64,000 nt of DNA, from the NCBI RefSeq assembly GCF_019802285.1, contig NZ_JAIEUJ010000002.1, positions 682,001-746,000 of the forward strand, written 5' to 3'. This DNA comes from Novilysobacter antarcticus (GTDB lineage: Bacteria; Pseudomonadota; Gammaproteobacteria; Xanthomonadales; Xanthomonadaceae). Shown here piece by piece: positions 52,201-59,801 of the stretch. Position numbers and translations under genes: made by a program. A model generated the notes under the pieces. It saw only the letters and a list, made by a program, of their open reading frames with translations, ran no database searches and was not told where the DNA came from. How positions within the stretch are numbered: position 1 is the stretch's first letter; each line of letters starts with the position of its first letter.

Positions 52201-52421
52201 AGGTGGCTTCCCACCACCACGACGCGATCGAGCTCCTTGGCCTTGGCATCGGCTGGCTGGGCCGCTACCGGGGCCGCATCGTCCGTTGCAATCGGCGCGG
52301 CGTCCGTCTGCGTGGTCTGGGTCGGGTGGGCTGTGTCCTGTGCCAGCGCCGTGGCCGGCTCCATGAGCATCGCCGAGGCGAGCATCACGCTGAGAATCGT
52401 GCGTTTGGGTGCGTAGTTCAT
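49290..52421 (-). CDS. Large TonB-dependent receptor of the gamma-glutamyl/D-amino-acid cluster
   Basis: 1043 residues with a signal peptide (1-28, ending ALAQ), a spacer rich in Ala, Asp and Thr, a TonB-box-like ELDRVVVVGSHL (about 63-74), a plug (about 80-215, with ERM... LGGASALYGSDAV) and a long barrel ending YLTVTKTFD with terminal Phe-Asp. The length matches the large proteobacterial receptors that import peptides or oligosaccharides rather than siderophores. It is the first gene of the minus-strand unit with ggt and dadA, and is divergent from the second ggt. A LysR-type box lies about 100 bases upstream of its ATG. The substrate is inferred to be a gamma-glutamyl peptide. Confidence 0.9.
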   Translation of the reverse strand: MNYAPKRTILSVMLASAMLMEPATALAQDTAHPTQTTQTDAAPIATDDAAPVAAQPADAKAKELDRVVVVGSHLAGNNDTGMLPVFVVSEEDVAATGAVSGEDLLQALPQVGDMMFDNTDTAGNLNAARGDVGSVNLRNLGTGNTLMLVNGRRMVNHPGTQTETYVPRQTANINAIPLYGVQRMETLLGGASALYGSDAVAGVMNVVMDTHFQGLRAQAQYGGSEGTDFRQGNFNVKAGKWFNDGRTRVSLLGGYTYRSIFENSERDYAASQDHRPFFEGTQWEGMTAFDDRMTASAWGAFQTVDRVRVRQDGKAITTAAGSFHIEPIANGCVTALYDDVCIQTGLQNSTIDRPLRFNANSQRYLMGGVDRGNLFTTIEHDLNDDFVAFGEVSYYQSTYDGMREQAASLAAAPMIVPGSNYWNPFGAKYLPDGSLNPNRLPGIDAPDEGLDVRISSYRATETTRPYEVDDKSYRVLGGVRGDVGGFDWESAVLYSRARTVDTQYGTISNTLFAEALARADESAYNPFTGGNLDDWSQPPAMTNADTIAGFLVPVVRRSTASLFQVDTRFARPDLFEWWAGDVGLAFGAEWRHEKLDDQRDPRLNGQIGYTNPLTDLPTSDVLGASPSGNNGGSRSVASAYAEVAVPLVSPEMAIPLVRSLDLQIAGRYERYSDFGSVSKPKVAFAWDILDGLMMRGSWSESFLAPNILQIHSDGTVVSNTRLDYYQCEADLRAGRISSFSACGKSFSTQAVREGNLDLKPETSEATSVGLVFQPRFLPDAMGDFTFTADYWKIDQEQMIAITGEQTHLALDYLMRIQGSSNPNVLRDDPSDEQIANFAGTGLEAVGNVLQVRDQYTNRLPRRTRGIDYGISHRLRTADWGTFTTNLNGSRLLEQMQMPSDLEDLVMNAQQDGVINDGFTIRNAGSLLGINGTPEWRATLSSSWRYRNWSLGAFVRYVGPFDSSGAQQADGTLFRVPSWTTTNLWAEHRFKKTGNVFEDTTVRVNVRNITDRDPRLAPRSLGFYSGLHNALGRGYYLTVTKTFD

Positions 52422-52503
52422 TTGGGTATCCCCTGGGAGCGGCTGACTTTGGCAACGCCTTCCCGATCTTAGCCACGGGCATCGCGGCGCAAAGCCACCA
52501 ATC

Positions 52504-52544
52504 CTTTGCCAAGGGATAGCCTGGGGCTATGGGATGAGGCAAAG
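52504..52544. promoter_or_regulatory. Nested dyad with LysR-type box between the TonB receptor and ggt
   Basis: ATAGCC-TGG-GGCTAT (52516-52530) is a perfect inverted repeat with the T-N11-A geometry of LysR sites. It sits inside a second dyad, CTTTGCC (52504-52510) and GGCAAAG (52538-52544), with nearly the same centre. It is 95 bases from the receptor start and 118 from the ggt start, in their shared divergent region. A similar box is at 57378-57392. Confidence 0.6.
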
Positions 52545-52647
52545 AAACTGCGGGACATCAGCCAGGCGCGTCGGCATGCTCAAGAGCACTCCGCCCTTCT
52601 GCACACTGCTTCCGCGCAGGGCGTCGGTCACAGAAAAGGATCCCGGA

Positions 52648-54396
52648 ATGCACCTCAGAAACCCACAGGCCACTTCATCGCGGGCCCTGATCGCACTTGT
52701 CGTCACTGCCGTGTTCGCGCTCTCGTCCGTGCAGGCCACCGCGCAAACCCGGCAACTGCTGAACTACGCCGCGATCCACAAGCCGGTCCACGGCGAGAAG
52801 GGCATGGTCTCCAGCCAGAACGAAGCCGCAAGCGATATCGGTGCTCAGATCCTGCGCGACGGCGGCAATGCGGTCGACGCCGCGGTCGCGACGGCTTTCG
52901 CCATGGCGGTGACCCTGCCGCGCGCCGGCAATATCGGTGGCGACGGATTCATGCTCGTCCACCTGGCAAAGGACAAACGGACGGTGGCAATCGACTTCCG
53001 TTCGAAGGCGCCGGCATTGGCCACGCTGGACCGCTTCATCGACGCGGACGGCAGGATCGCCGGCGACAAGCAAGGCTACAAGGCCGCCGGCATCCCGGGC
53101 ACGGTCTCCGGGCTGGCCACCGCGCACGGAAAGTACGGGCGCCTGCCCTGGGCGCAGGTGCTGAAGCCGGCGATCGCTCTGGCCGAGGACGGCATCGTGC
53201 TCAGCCGCGACGAGGCCTTCGCGCTGGACTGGGGGCGCGAGCGCCTGGCCCTGAGTCCGGCCGGCGCCAGGGTATTCCTGCATCCCGATGGCAGCGCGTT
53301 GCGGGCCGGCGAGAGGCTGGTGCAGCACGACCTGGCCTGGTCGCTGAAGCAGATCGCCGAGCACGGCGCAAAGGCTTTCTATGAGGGCGAAATCGCCGAC
53401 CGGCTGGTGGCGGGCATGATCGCCAATGGTGGGCTCATCCGTAAAGACGATCTGGCCGGTTACCAGGCCGCCGAACGCGAGCCACTGCGCGGCACCTACC
53501 GCGACCACGAGGTGATGACGATGTCACCGGCCAGCGGTGGCGGCGCCGGCATCATCGGCATGCTCAACATCCTGGAGAACGTCGACATGGGCGGCTACGG
53601 CGCCGGTTCCGCCGACGCCATCCACTACATGAGCGAGGCGATCAAGCTGGCGTGGGCCGACCGCCGGCTGCACCTGGGCGACCCGGACGCCGTCGACCTC
53701 CCGCTGCGCGGGCTGGTGTCCAAGTCCTACGCCGCCCAACGGGCAAAGCTCATCTCGCCGCGCCGCGCGAAGCCGGCGTCCAGGGTGCCTGGCGGCGATC
53801 CATGGGCGCATGAGAGCCCGCAGACGACCCATCTCTCGGTCATCGACGGGGACGGCAACGCGGTGGGTATCACCTACACGCTGGGTTCGGATTTCGGCTC
53901 CGGGATCATGGTCGACGGCACCGGCTTCCTGCTCGGCAACCTGATCGGCAACTTCTCCATGCGCGCCCAGTTGCAGGCCCGTGAGTCCGGCCAGCCCGAG
54001 CCGCCCAACTCACTGCATCCGGGCCGGCGCCCGGTATCAAGCATGGCGCCCACCTTCCTTTTCAAGGGCGACCAGTTGCAGATGGTCACCGGCAGTCCCG
54101 GCGGCAACACCATCCCTGGCACCGTGATGCAGAGCATCGTGGACGTCGTGGACTTCGACCTGAACATCGCCGAAGCCACCAGCCTGCCGCGCATCCACCA
54201 GGAAATGGACAGCGACGGCGTGCTGCGGGTGGAGCGCGGCATCAGCCCCGACACCCTGCGCCTGCTGGAGAAGCGTGGCCACCGTATTCAGACCGGCGAG
54301 ACCATCGGCAGCACCCAGATCCTGTGGGTGGGCGAATCCGGCGTGGAAGGCGCTGCGGATCCGCGCCGTCCGGGGGCCGCAGCCGTGGCCCAGTAG
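52648..54396 (+). CDS. ggt: Gamma-glutamyltransferase, secreted (second copy)
   Basis: 582 residues from the ATG at 52648 (AAAAGGA seven bases before). The signal peptide ends near VQATAQT (about 34). The nucleophile Thr393 is in QTTHLSVID, almost at the E. coli number (391). GSPGGNTIPGTV binds the gamma-glutamyl group, and the N-terminal GGNAVDAAVA and AGNIGGDGFML blocks are canonical. It acts in the periplasm. It is divergent from the receptor unit and converges on gltS with 15 bases between. The longer frame from 52534 lacks a signal peptide at its end and is rejected. Confidence 0.95.
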   Translation: MHLRNPQATSSRALIALVVTAVFALSSVQATAQTRQLLNYAAIHKPVHGEKGMVSSQNEAASDIGAQILRDGGNAVDAAVATAFAMAVTLPRAGNIGGDGFMLVHLAKDKRTVAIDFRSKAPALATLDRFIDADGRIAGDKQGYKAAGIPGTVSGLATAHGKYGRLPWAQVLKPAIALAEDGIVLSRDEAFALDWGRERLALSPAGARVFLHPDGSALRAGERLVQHDLAWSLKQIAEHGAKAFYEGEIADRLVAGMIANGGLIRKDDLAGYQAAEREPLRGTYRDHEVMTMSPASGGGAGIIGMLNILENVDMGGYGAGSADAIHYMSEAIKLAWADRRLHLGDPDAVDLPLRGLVSKSYAAQRAKLISPRRAKPASRVPGGDPWAHESPQTTHLSVIDGDGNAVGITYTLGSDFGSGIMVDGTGFLLGNLIGNFSMRAQLQARESGQPEPPNSLHPGRRPVSSMAPTFLFKGDQLQMVTGSPGGNTIPGTVMQSIVDVVDFDLNIAEATSLPRIHQEMDSDGVLRVERGISPDTLRLLEKRGHRIQTGETIGSTQILWVGESGVEGAADPRRPGAAAVAQ

Positions 54397-54411
54397 CCAC
54401 GACGCAACGCG

Positions 54412-55611
54412 CTAGCGGACGAAGTTCATGAATCCGGTGATGATCAGTGCGTTGGTGAAATCGATGAAAAACGCACCCACCAGTGGCGCAACCAGGAAGG
54501 CCCGCGGGGCCATGCCGTAGCGCTGGACCAGGGTGCGCATGACGGCCATGGCGTTGGCGGTGGTTCCGAGCATGAAACCGATGAAGCCACCGCCCATCAC
54601 CGCCGCGTCGTAGTCCTTGCCCATCGCACGGAACACCACCACGCAGAAGGCGACAACGATCGACACCTGCAGAACCATGTTGACCGCCAGCGGCAACGCC
54701 ATGCCCGCCAGCTCCCACAGCTTCAGGTTCATCAGTGCCACCGCCAGGAACAGGGCGAGACAGATGTTGCCGATCAGGTCGATCGTGCGAAGCGGCAGGC
54801 CGATCCAGCCGGTCACGTCGTCGATGTTGCGCACCACGGCGCCGATCAGCATGGCGCCGATATAGGCCGGCAGGGTCAATCCGAGCGCTTCAAAGCCCTT
54901 CCCCACCCAGGCGCCCAACCACATCGCCACCATGATGAAGATGATGCTTTTCAGCGCACTGAATTCGCGTTGACCCTCGGTCTGCGGGGGATCCACCTTG
55001 GCCTCGGTCACATCCGGCACCTCGGTGGGATGACCGCCCGGCGTCTTCAGCCGCCAGCGGCGGATGATCACGGTGGCGACCGGGCCGCCCACGATGCCAC
55101 CGCACACGATGCCGGCCATGGCCGAGGTGATCGCAATGGACTCCGCACCGGCAAGCCCCGCCTGTTCAAACAGCGGTGCAAAGGCCAGGCCCGTGGCCGG
55201 TCCGCCGGCCATGGTGGCTGACCCGACCAGCACGCCGAACAGCGGGTGCAGGCCGAATATCGAAGCGACCCCAAGACCCACCAGGTTCTGGACCACGACA
55301 AAGCCGGTCGCAAGCGCCAGGAAGATGCCCACCTGGCGTCCGCTGATGCGCAGCAAAGCGAGGCTCGCGTTGACCCCAAGCGTGGTGAAGAACGCCACCA
55401 TCAGCGGCGTCTGCAGGGTGGTGTCCAGCTCGAACAACGTCGTGCCCTGGCCGTGCGCGAACAGCACTATCAGCGCGATCACCAGCCCGCCGACCACCGG
55501 TTCGGGCAGGTTGTAGCGCCGGAAAATCGGAACGGCGCGGCACAGCGCGTACCCACCGAGAAGAGCCAAGCCGCCCAGGGCGACGGTTTCCACCGCGTCA
55601 AGTTGAAGCAA
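54412..55611 (-). CDS. gltS: Sodium/glutamate symporter GltS
   Basis: 399 residues (E. coli GltS is 401) with about ten membrane helices. Family blocks include EPVVGGLVIALIVL near the N-terminus, and the two re-entrant glycine-rich segments GSATMAGGPATGLAF (about 130) and MGGGFIGFMLGTTANAMA (about 345). GltS carries glutamate with Na+ and in E. coli accepts D- as well as L-glutamate. It lies 48 bases downstream of the D-aminoacylase-like gene on the same strand, so the pair forms one unit. It would bring in glutamate released by the two transferases. Confidence 0.95.
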   Translation of the reverse strand: MLQLDAVETVALGGLALLGGYALCRAVPIFRRYNLPEPVVGGLVIALIVLFAHGQGTTLFELDTTLQTPLMVAFFTTLGVNASLALLRISGRQVGIFLALATGFVVVQNLVGLGVASIFGLHPLFGVLVGSATMAGGPATGLAFAPLFEQAGLAGAESIAITSAMAGIVCGGIVGGPVATVIIRRWRLKTPGGHPTEVPDVTEAKVDPPQTEGQREFSALKSIIFIMVAMWLGAWVGKGFEALGLTLPAYIGAMLIGAVVRNIDDVTGWIGLPLRTIDLIGNICLALFLAVALMNLKLWELAGMALPLAVNMVLQVSIVVAFCVVVFRAMGKDYDAAVMGGGFIGFMLGTTANAMAVMRTLVQRYGMAPRAFLVAPLVGAFFIDFTNALIITGFMNFVR

Positions 55612-55659
55612 TTGGGTTCTTCCCTTGGTTGTGAAGAGTGATCAAACGCGCATCCGCAG

Positions 55660-57300
55660 TCACGGGCAAGTGCCTTCGGTTGGCACATGGTGAAGCATCC
55701 GGCCGCCGAGCTCATCCGTCTGCCCGCCATCGCTGATCGCAACGACGCCGTTGACGATCAGATGGCTCACGCCGACCGAAAGCTCGCGCGGCTCGACGTA
55801 GGTGGCCCGGGCCGCCAGGGTCGCCGGATCAAACACCACCACGTCGGCGAAGTACCCCGGCCTCAGGTGGCCGCGCTGTTGCAGACCGAGGATATCGGCG
55901 GTCAGGCCGGTGGAGCGGTGGATGAAGGTGGCAATATCGAGCAACTTCCTCTCGCGCACGTAGCGGGCGAACTTCTCCGGAAAGCTGCCGTACTGGCGCG
56001 GATGGCCGTTGGACCCATCGGAGCTGGTAACCACCCAGGGCTGCTGCATCAGCAGGTCCACGTCGTCCTGGCGCATGTTGAAGGACGCGATCGACGCGCT
56101 GCTGCGCACGCCGGGCGGACGCTCGTCCTGGCCGATGATGCGCAGTGCGGCGTCGACCGCGGACACGCGCCAGTCGGCCGCAACTTCCGCCAGCGTCATC
56201 CCGGTCCATTCCTCGCCGATGGAGGTCAACAGGATCGCGTCGGCACCGCCACGGCGGCGCAGGTTGTCGCGCATTTCCTCTTGGATGTCGGCCAGTTGCG
56301 CGGGATCGGCGAAGCGCTCCAGCATCGCCTTGTGCCCGCCCTCGCGTGACCAGGGCGGAAGCAACGCAGCCGCCAGTCCCGTCCCGGAGGCGAGCCACGG
56401 GTACTGGTCGGCGGTCACCCGCTGGCCGTCCGAGCGCGCCTGCTCGATCAGGGCGACCAGTTCGGCAGCCTTGCCATGCACATCCACGCCCAGCGCCTTG
56501 ATGTGGGCGATGTGCACCGGCATGCCCGCGCGCCGGCCGATCTCGATTGCTTCCCGGGTCGACTCGACCAGGCCGACCCCGTAGGAGGATTCGTCGCGCT
56601 GGTGGGTGTCGTACAGCCCGCCCCGGCGCGCGGCCTCGCTGGCGACGGCGACCACCTCGTCCGTGGTCGCGTAGCTCTGGGGTACGTAGAAAAGCCCACT
56701 CGACAGGCCGAACGCGCCCTCGCACATCGCCGATGCCACCAGCTCGCGCATCTGCGCCAGCTCGACCGCATCCGGGACACGCGCGCTCTGCCCGAGCACC
56801 CGTGAGCGCACCGCGCCAAACCCGACATATGGCACCAGGTTGGTTCCAACCCCGTTGCCTTCGAACCATGCCCGCTGCTTGGCGATATCCGGGCTGCCGC
56901 CACCATCGACCCCGATGCCGATCGTGGTCACACCCTGATACAGCCACGGCGCGTTGCGCCGCTGGGCCGGATCGTCGGAACGGATGTAGGTGTCGGGATG
57001 CGAATGCGGATCGATGAAGCCCGGCGCGACCACCTTGCCGCCGGCATCAATGATGCGGGCGGCCCGATAACGCCGCGATGCGTGCGGCCCTACCCAGACA
57101 ATACGGTCATCGACGATGGCGACGTCGGCCTGGCGCATCGCGCCGGTGCCACCGTCATGCAGCGACCCGCCGACGATCAACAGGTCCGCCTCCGGCAGGT
57201 CCGACCCCGGTGCGTGGGTGCACGCCACCAGCGCGCCCGCGACAACGGCGACGCGAAGCAATCGGGCGACGGGAAATCCAGCAAAACTTGGCAAGCGCAA
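55660..57300 (-). CDS. N-acyl-D-amino-acid deacylase (D-aminoacylase) family lipoprotein
   Basis: About 546 residues if begun at TTG 57300; the true start is uncertain because no ATG lies before the signal region. A lipobox LVAC puts the lipidated Cys near residue 27. The amidohydrolase metal site is seen in FIDPHSHPD (two His near 99 and 101), THQRDES and VHIAHIK, with the catalytic Asp in TSSDG. D-aminoacylases normally have a zinc-bridging Cys in GNCG; here the same place reads GVDGGG, so the metal site is altered. It probably frees D-amino acids from N-acyl or peptide forms in the envelope, feeding dadA. A LysR-type box lies 78 bases upstream. Confidence 0.78.
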   Translation of the reverse strand: MRLPSFAGFPVARLLRVAVVAGALVACTHAPGSDLPEADLLIVGGSLHDGGTGAMRQADVAIVDDRIVWVGPHASRRYRAARIIDAGGKVVAPGFIDPHSHPDTYIRSDDPAQRRNAPWLYQGVTTIGIGVDGGGSPDIAKQRAWFEGNGVGTNLVPYVGFGAVRSRVLGQSARVPDAVELAQMRELVASAMCEGAFGLSSGLFYVPQSYATTDEVVAVASEAARRGGLYDTHQRDESSYGVGLVESTREAIEIGRRAGMPVHIAHIKALGVDVHGKAAELVALIEQARSDGQRVTADQYPWLASGTGLAAALLPPWSREGGHKAMLERFADPAQLADIQEEMRDNLRRRGGADAILLTSIGEEWTGMTLAEVAADWRVSAVDAALRIIGQDERPPGVRSSASIASFNMRQDDVDLLMQQPWVVTSSDGSNGHPRQYGSFPEKFARYVRERKLLDIATFIHRSTGLTADILGLQQRGHLRPGYFADVVVFDPATLAARATYVEPRELSVGVSHLIVNGVVAISDGGQTDELGGRMLHHVPTEGTCP

Positions 57301-57377
57301 ACCCCCGGATGCGATGCAGTGGACTCGACCATAGGTCAGCACCCGCACTTGCGACACTGATAAAACGCGGTCCTTCC

Positions 57378-57392
57378 ATAGCCCTGCGTTAT
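57378..57392. promoter_or_regulatory. LysR-type box between the D-aminoacylase-like gene and maeB
   Basis: ATA-GCCCTGCGT-TAT with flanks TCC and GGA gives six-base inverted arms (57375-57380, 57390-57395) and T-N11-A spacing. Aligned with the reverse complement of the box at 52516-52530, 11 of 15 bases are the same (ATAGCCC...G.TAT). It lies 78 bases before the D-aminoacylase-like start and also 78 before maeB, so it could affect either. Confidence 0.55.
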
Positions 57393-57469
57393 GGACGGTT
57401 TGGTTGGGGCCGCTGGCGCCGCGCTCGCGGAGCGATAGAATCGATGGCTTCCTCCGCCTCGCGTACGCA

Positions 57470-59752
57470 ATGGCCACTCACGACGATTTCAAGCAAGCCG
57501 CCCTCGACTACCACAGCGAGAATCCGCCCGGGAAGATCAAGGTCTCCCCCACCAAGGCGATGGTGACCCAGCGTGACTTGGCGCTGGCCTACTCACCCGG
57601 GGTGGCCTACGCCTGCGAGGCGATCGTCGCCGATCCCAACGCGGCACGTGACTACACCGCGCGCGGCAACCTGGTCGGCGTGGTCACCAACGGCACCGCG
57701 GTGCTGGGTCTGGGCGACATCGGTCCGCTGGCGGGCAAACCGGTGATGGAAGGCAAGGGCGTGCTGTTCCAGAAGTTCGCCGGCATCGACGTGTTCGACA
57801 TCGAGCTGGACGAGCGCGACCCCGACAAGCTGGTCGACATGATCGCGGCGATGGAGCCGACCTTCGGCGGCATCAACCTGGAAGACATCAAGGCGCCGGA
57901 GTGCTTCATCGTTGAGCGCAAGCTGCGCGAGCGGATGAAGATCCCGGTCTTCCACGACGACCAGCACGGCACTGCGATCATCGTGGGCGCGGCGGTGTTC
58001 AATGCGCTGGAAGTGGTCGGCAAACAGATCCAGGACGTGCGCATCGCCACCACCGGTGTCGGCGCGGCCGGCATCGCCTGCCTGGACATGCTGGTGGCGC
58101 TGGGCGCGCGGCCGGAGAACATCCTCGCCTTTGATCGCGATGGCGTGCTCTACACCGGCCGCGAGAATCTCGACCCGGAAAAGGCCCGTTATGCGCGCGA
58201 TACCAAGCTGCGCGAGCTGGCGGAAATCGTTGACGGCGCGGACGTGTTCCTCGGACTGTCGGCCGGCGGCATCCTCACTCCGGAAATGGTCACCACGATG
58301 GCCGAGCGCCCGGTGATCATGGCCCTGGCCAACCCCTACCCGGAGATCCTGCCCGACGACGCCAAGGCGGTGCGCCCGGATGCGGTGATCGCCACGGGAC
58401 GCTCCGACTACCCCAATCAGGTGAACAACGCGGTCTGCTTCCCCTACATCTTCCGTGGCGCGCTGGACGTAGGCGCGACGGTGATCAACGAGGAGATGAA
58501 GCTCGCCTGCGTGCACGCCATCGCCCAGTTGGCACGGCTGGAGGCAGGCGATCTGGCCACGGCCTACGGCGGCGATGTCCCGACTTTCGGCCCCGAGTAC
58601 CTGATCCCGCGTCCATTCGATCCACGCCTGATGGTGATGGTTTCCGCGGCGGTCGCCCGCGCGGCGATGGATTCGGGTGTGGCCTCGCGACCGATCGCCG
58701 ACATGGCGGCGTACGAGGAGCAGCTGGGCCAGTTCGTCCATCGCACCGGCCTGCTGATGAAGCCGGTCTACGACCGTGCCCGCCACGACCGCAAGCGCAT
58801 CGTCTACGCCGAGGCCGAGGAGGAAGTCGTCCTGCGCGCGGTGCAGACGGTGATCGACGAGGGCCTGGCAACGCCGATCCTGGTCGGTCGTCCGGACGTG
58901 ATCCAGCACCGTATCGAGCGCCTCGGCCTGCGTATGCGCCAGGGCGTGGATTTCGAGCTGACCAACATCCACGACGACCCGCGCTTCCACGAGTACTGGC
59001 AGCAGTACCACGCGCTGACCGAGCGTCGCGGCGTGACCATCGAGGCGGCCAAAGCGCTGATCCGCTCGCGGCCGACCCTGATCGCGGCGCTGATGGTCGA
59101 GCGCGGCGAGGCGGACGCGATGATCTGCGGCATTGTCGGGCGCTTCAACAAGAAGCTGGGCTACCTGCGCAGCGTGTTCGACTTCGACCGCGGCATCACC
59201 GGCACCTCGGCGATGACGGGAGTGATCAACGATGCCGGCGCCTGGTTCTTCCTGGACACCCACGTCCAGCTGGACCCGAGCGCCGAGCAGATTGCCGAGG
59301 CGACCCTGCAGGCGACCTATCGCCTGAAGCTGTTCGGCGTGGAGCCCAAAGTGGCGCTGCTGTCGCACTCCAACTTCGGCAGCCACGACAACCCGTCGGC
59401 GGCCAAGATGCGCCGCGTGCGCGAGATCCTGAAGGCCCGCGTACCCAAGCTGGAAGTGGACGGCGAGATGATGGCCGACACCGCCTGGAACGAGGCGCTG
59501 CGCAAGCGGATCTTCCCCAACACCACCCTGCACGGCCGCGCAAACCTGTTTGTCCTGCCCAACCTGGACGCCGCGAACATCACCTACAACATGTTCCGGG
59601 TGGCCACCGACGGCGTCGCCATTGGTCCGATCCTGATGGGTCTGGACCAGCCGGCGCACATCCTCACCAACGACTCCACCTCGCGGCGGGTGGTCAACCT
59701 CACCGCCATCGCAGCCGTGGACGCGCAGATCCGGGCCGCCCGCCGGCGCTGA
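57470..59752 (+). CDS. maeB: NADP-dependent malic enzyme with phosphotransacetylase-like domain
   Basis: 760 residues, one more than E. coli MaeB. The N-terminal malic enzyme domain (about 1-430) has YSPGVAYAC, the metal-site block FHDDQHGTA and a Rossmann [10 protein letters not shown]. The C-terminal domain (about 435-760) resembles phosphate acetyltransferase ([29 protein letters not shown]), which serves in regulation by acetyl-CoA. It turns malate into pyruvate with NADPH. ATG 57470 matches the MaeB start; TAGAAT (57436-57441) is a likely -10. It is divergent from the D-aminoacylase-like gene. Confidence 0.96.
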   Translation: MATHDDFKQAALDYHSENPPGKIKVSPTKAMVTQRDLALAYSPGVAYACEAIVADPNAARDYTARGNLVGVVTNGTAVLGLGDIGPLAGKPVMEGKGVLFQKFAGIDVFDIELDERDPDKLVDMIAAMEPTFGGINLEDIKAPECFIVERKLRERMKIPVFHDDQHGTAIIVGAAVFNALEVVGKQIQDVRIATTGVGAAGIACLDMLVALGARPENILAFDRDGVLYTGRENLDPEKARYARDTKLRELAEIVDGADVFLGLSAGGILTPEMVTTMAERPVIMALANPYPEILPDDAKAVRPDAVIATGRSDYPNQVNNAVCFPYIFRGALDVGATVINEEMKLACVHAIAQLARLEAGDLATAYGGDVPTFGPEYLIPRPFDPRLMVMVSAAVARAAMDSGVASRPIADMAAYEEQLGQFVHRTGLLMKPVYDRARHDRKRIVYAEAEEEVVLRAVQTVIDEGLATPILVGRPDVIQHRIERLGLRMRQGVDFELTNIHDDPRFHEYWQQYHALTERRGVTIEAAKALIRSRPTLIAALMVERGEADAMICGIVGRFNKKLGYLRSVFDFDRGITGTSAMTGVINDAGAWFFLDTHVQLDPSAEQIAEATLQATYRLKLFGVEPKVALLSHSNFGSHDNPSAAKMRRVREILKARVPKLEVDGEMMADTAWNEALRKRIFPNTTLHGRANLFVLPNLDAANITYNMFRVATDGVAIGPILMGLDQPAHILTNDSTSRRVVNLTAIAAVDAQIRAARRR

Positions 59753-59762
59753 GTCCGACAGC

Positions 59763-59794
59763 CGAACGGGCCGGGCGGGTGACCGGCCCGTTCG
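59763..59794. terminator. Bidirectional stem-loop between maeB and ppc
   Basis: CGAACGGGCCGG (59763-59774) pairs perfectly with CCGGCCCGTTCG (59783-59794), with an eight-base loop. It lies between the convergent maeB and ppc stops. There is no T run. Confidence 0.65.
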
Positions 59795-59801
59795 GGCGTG
59801 C

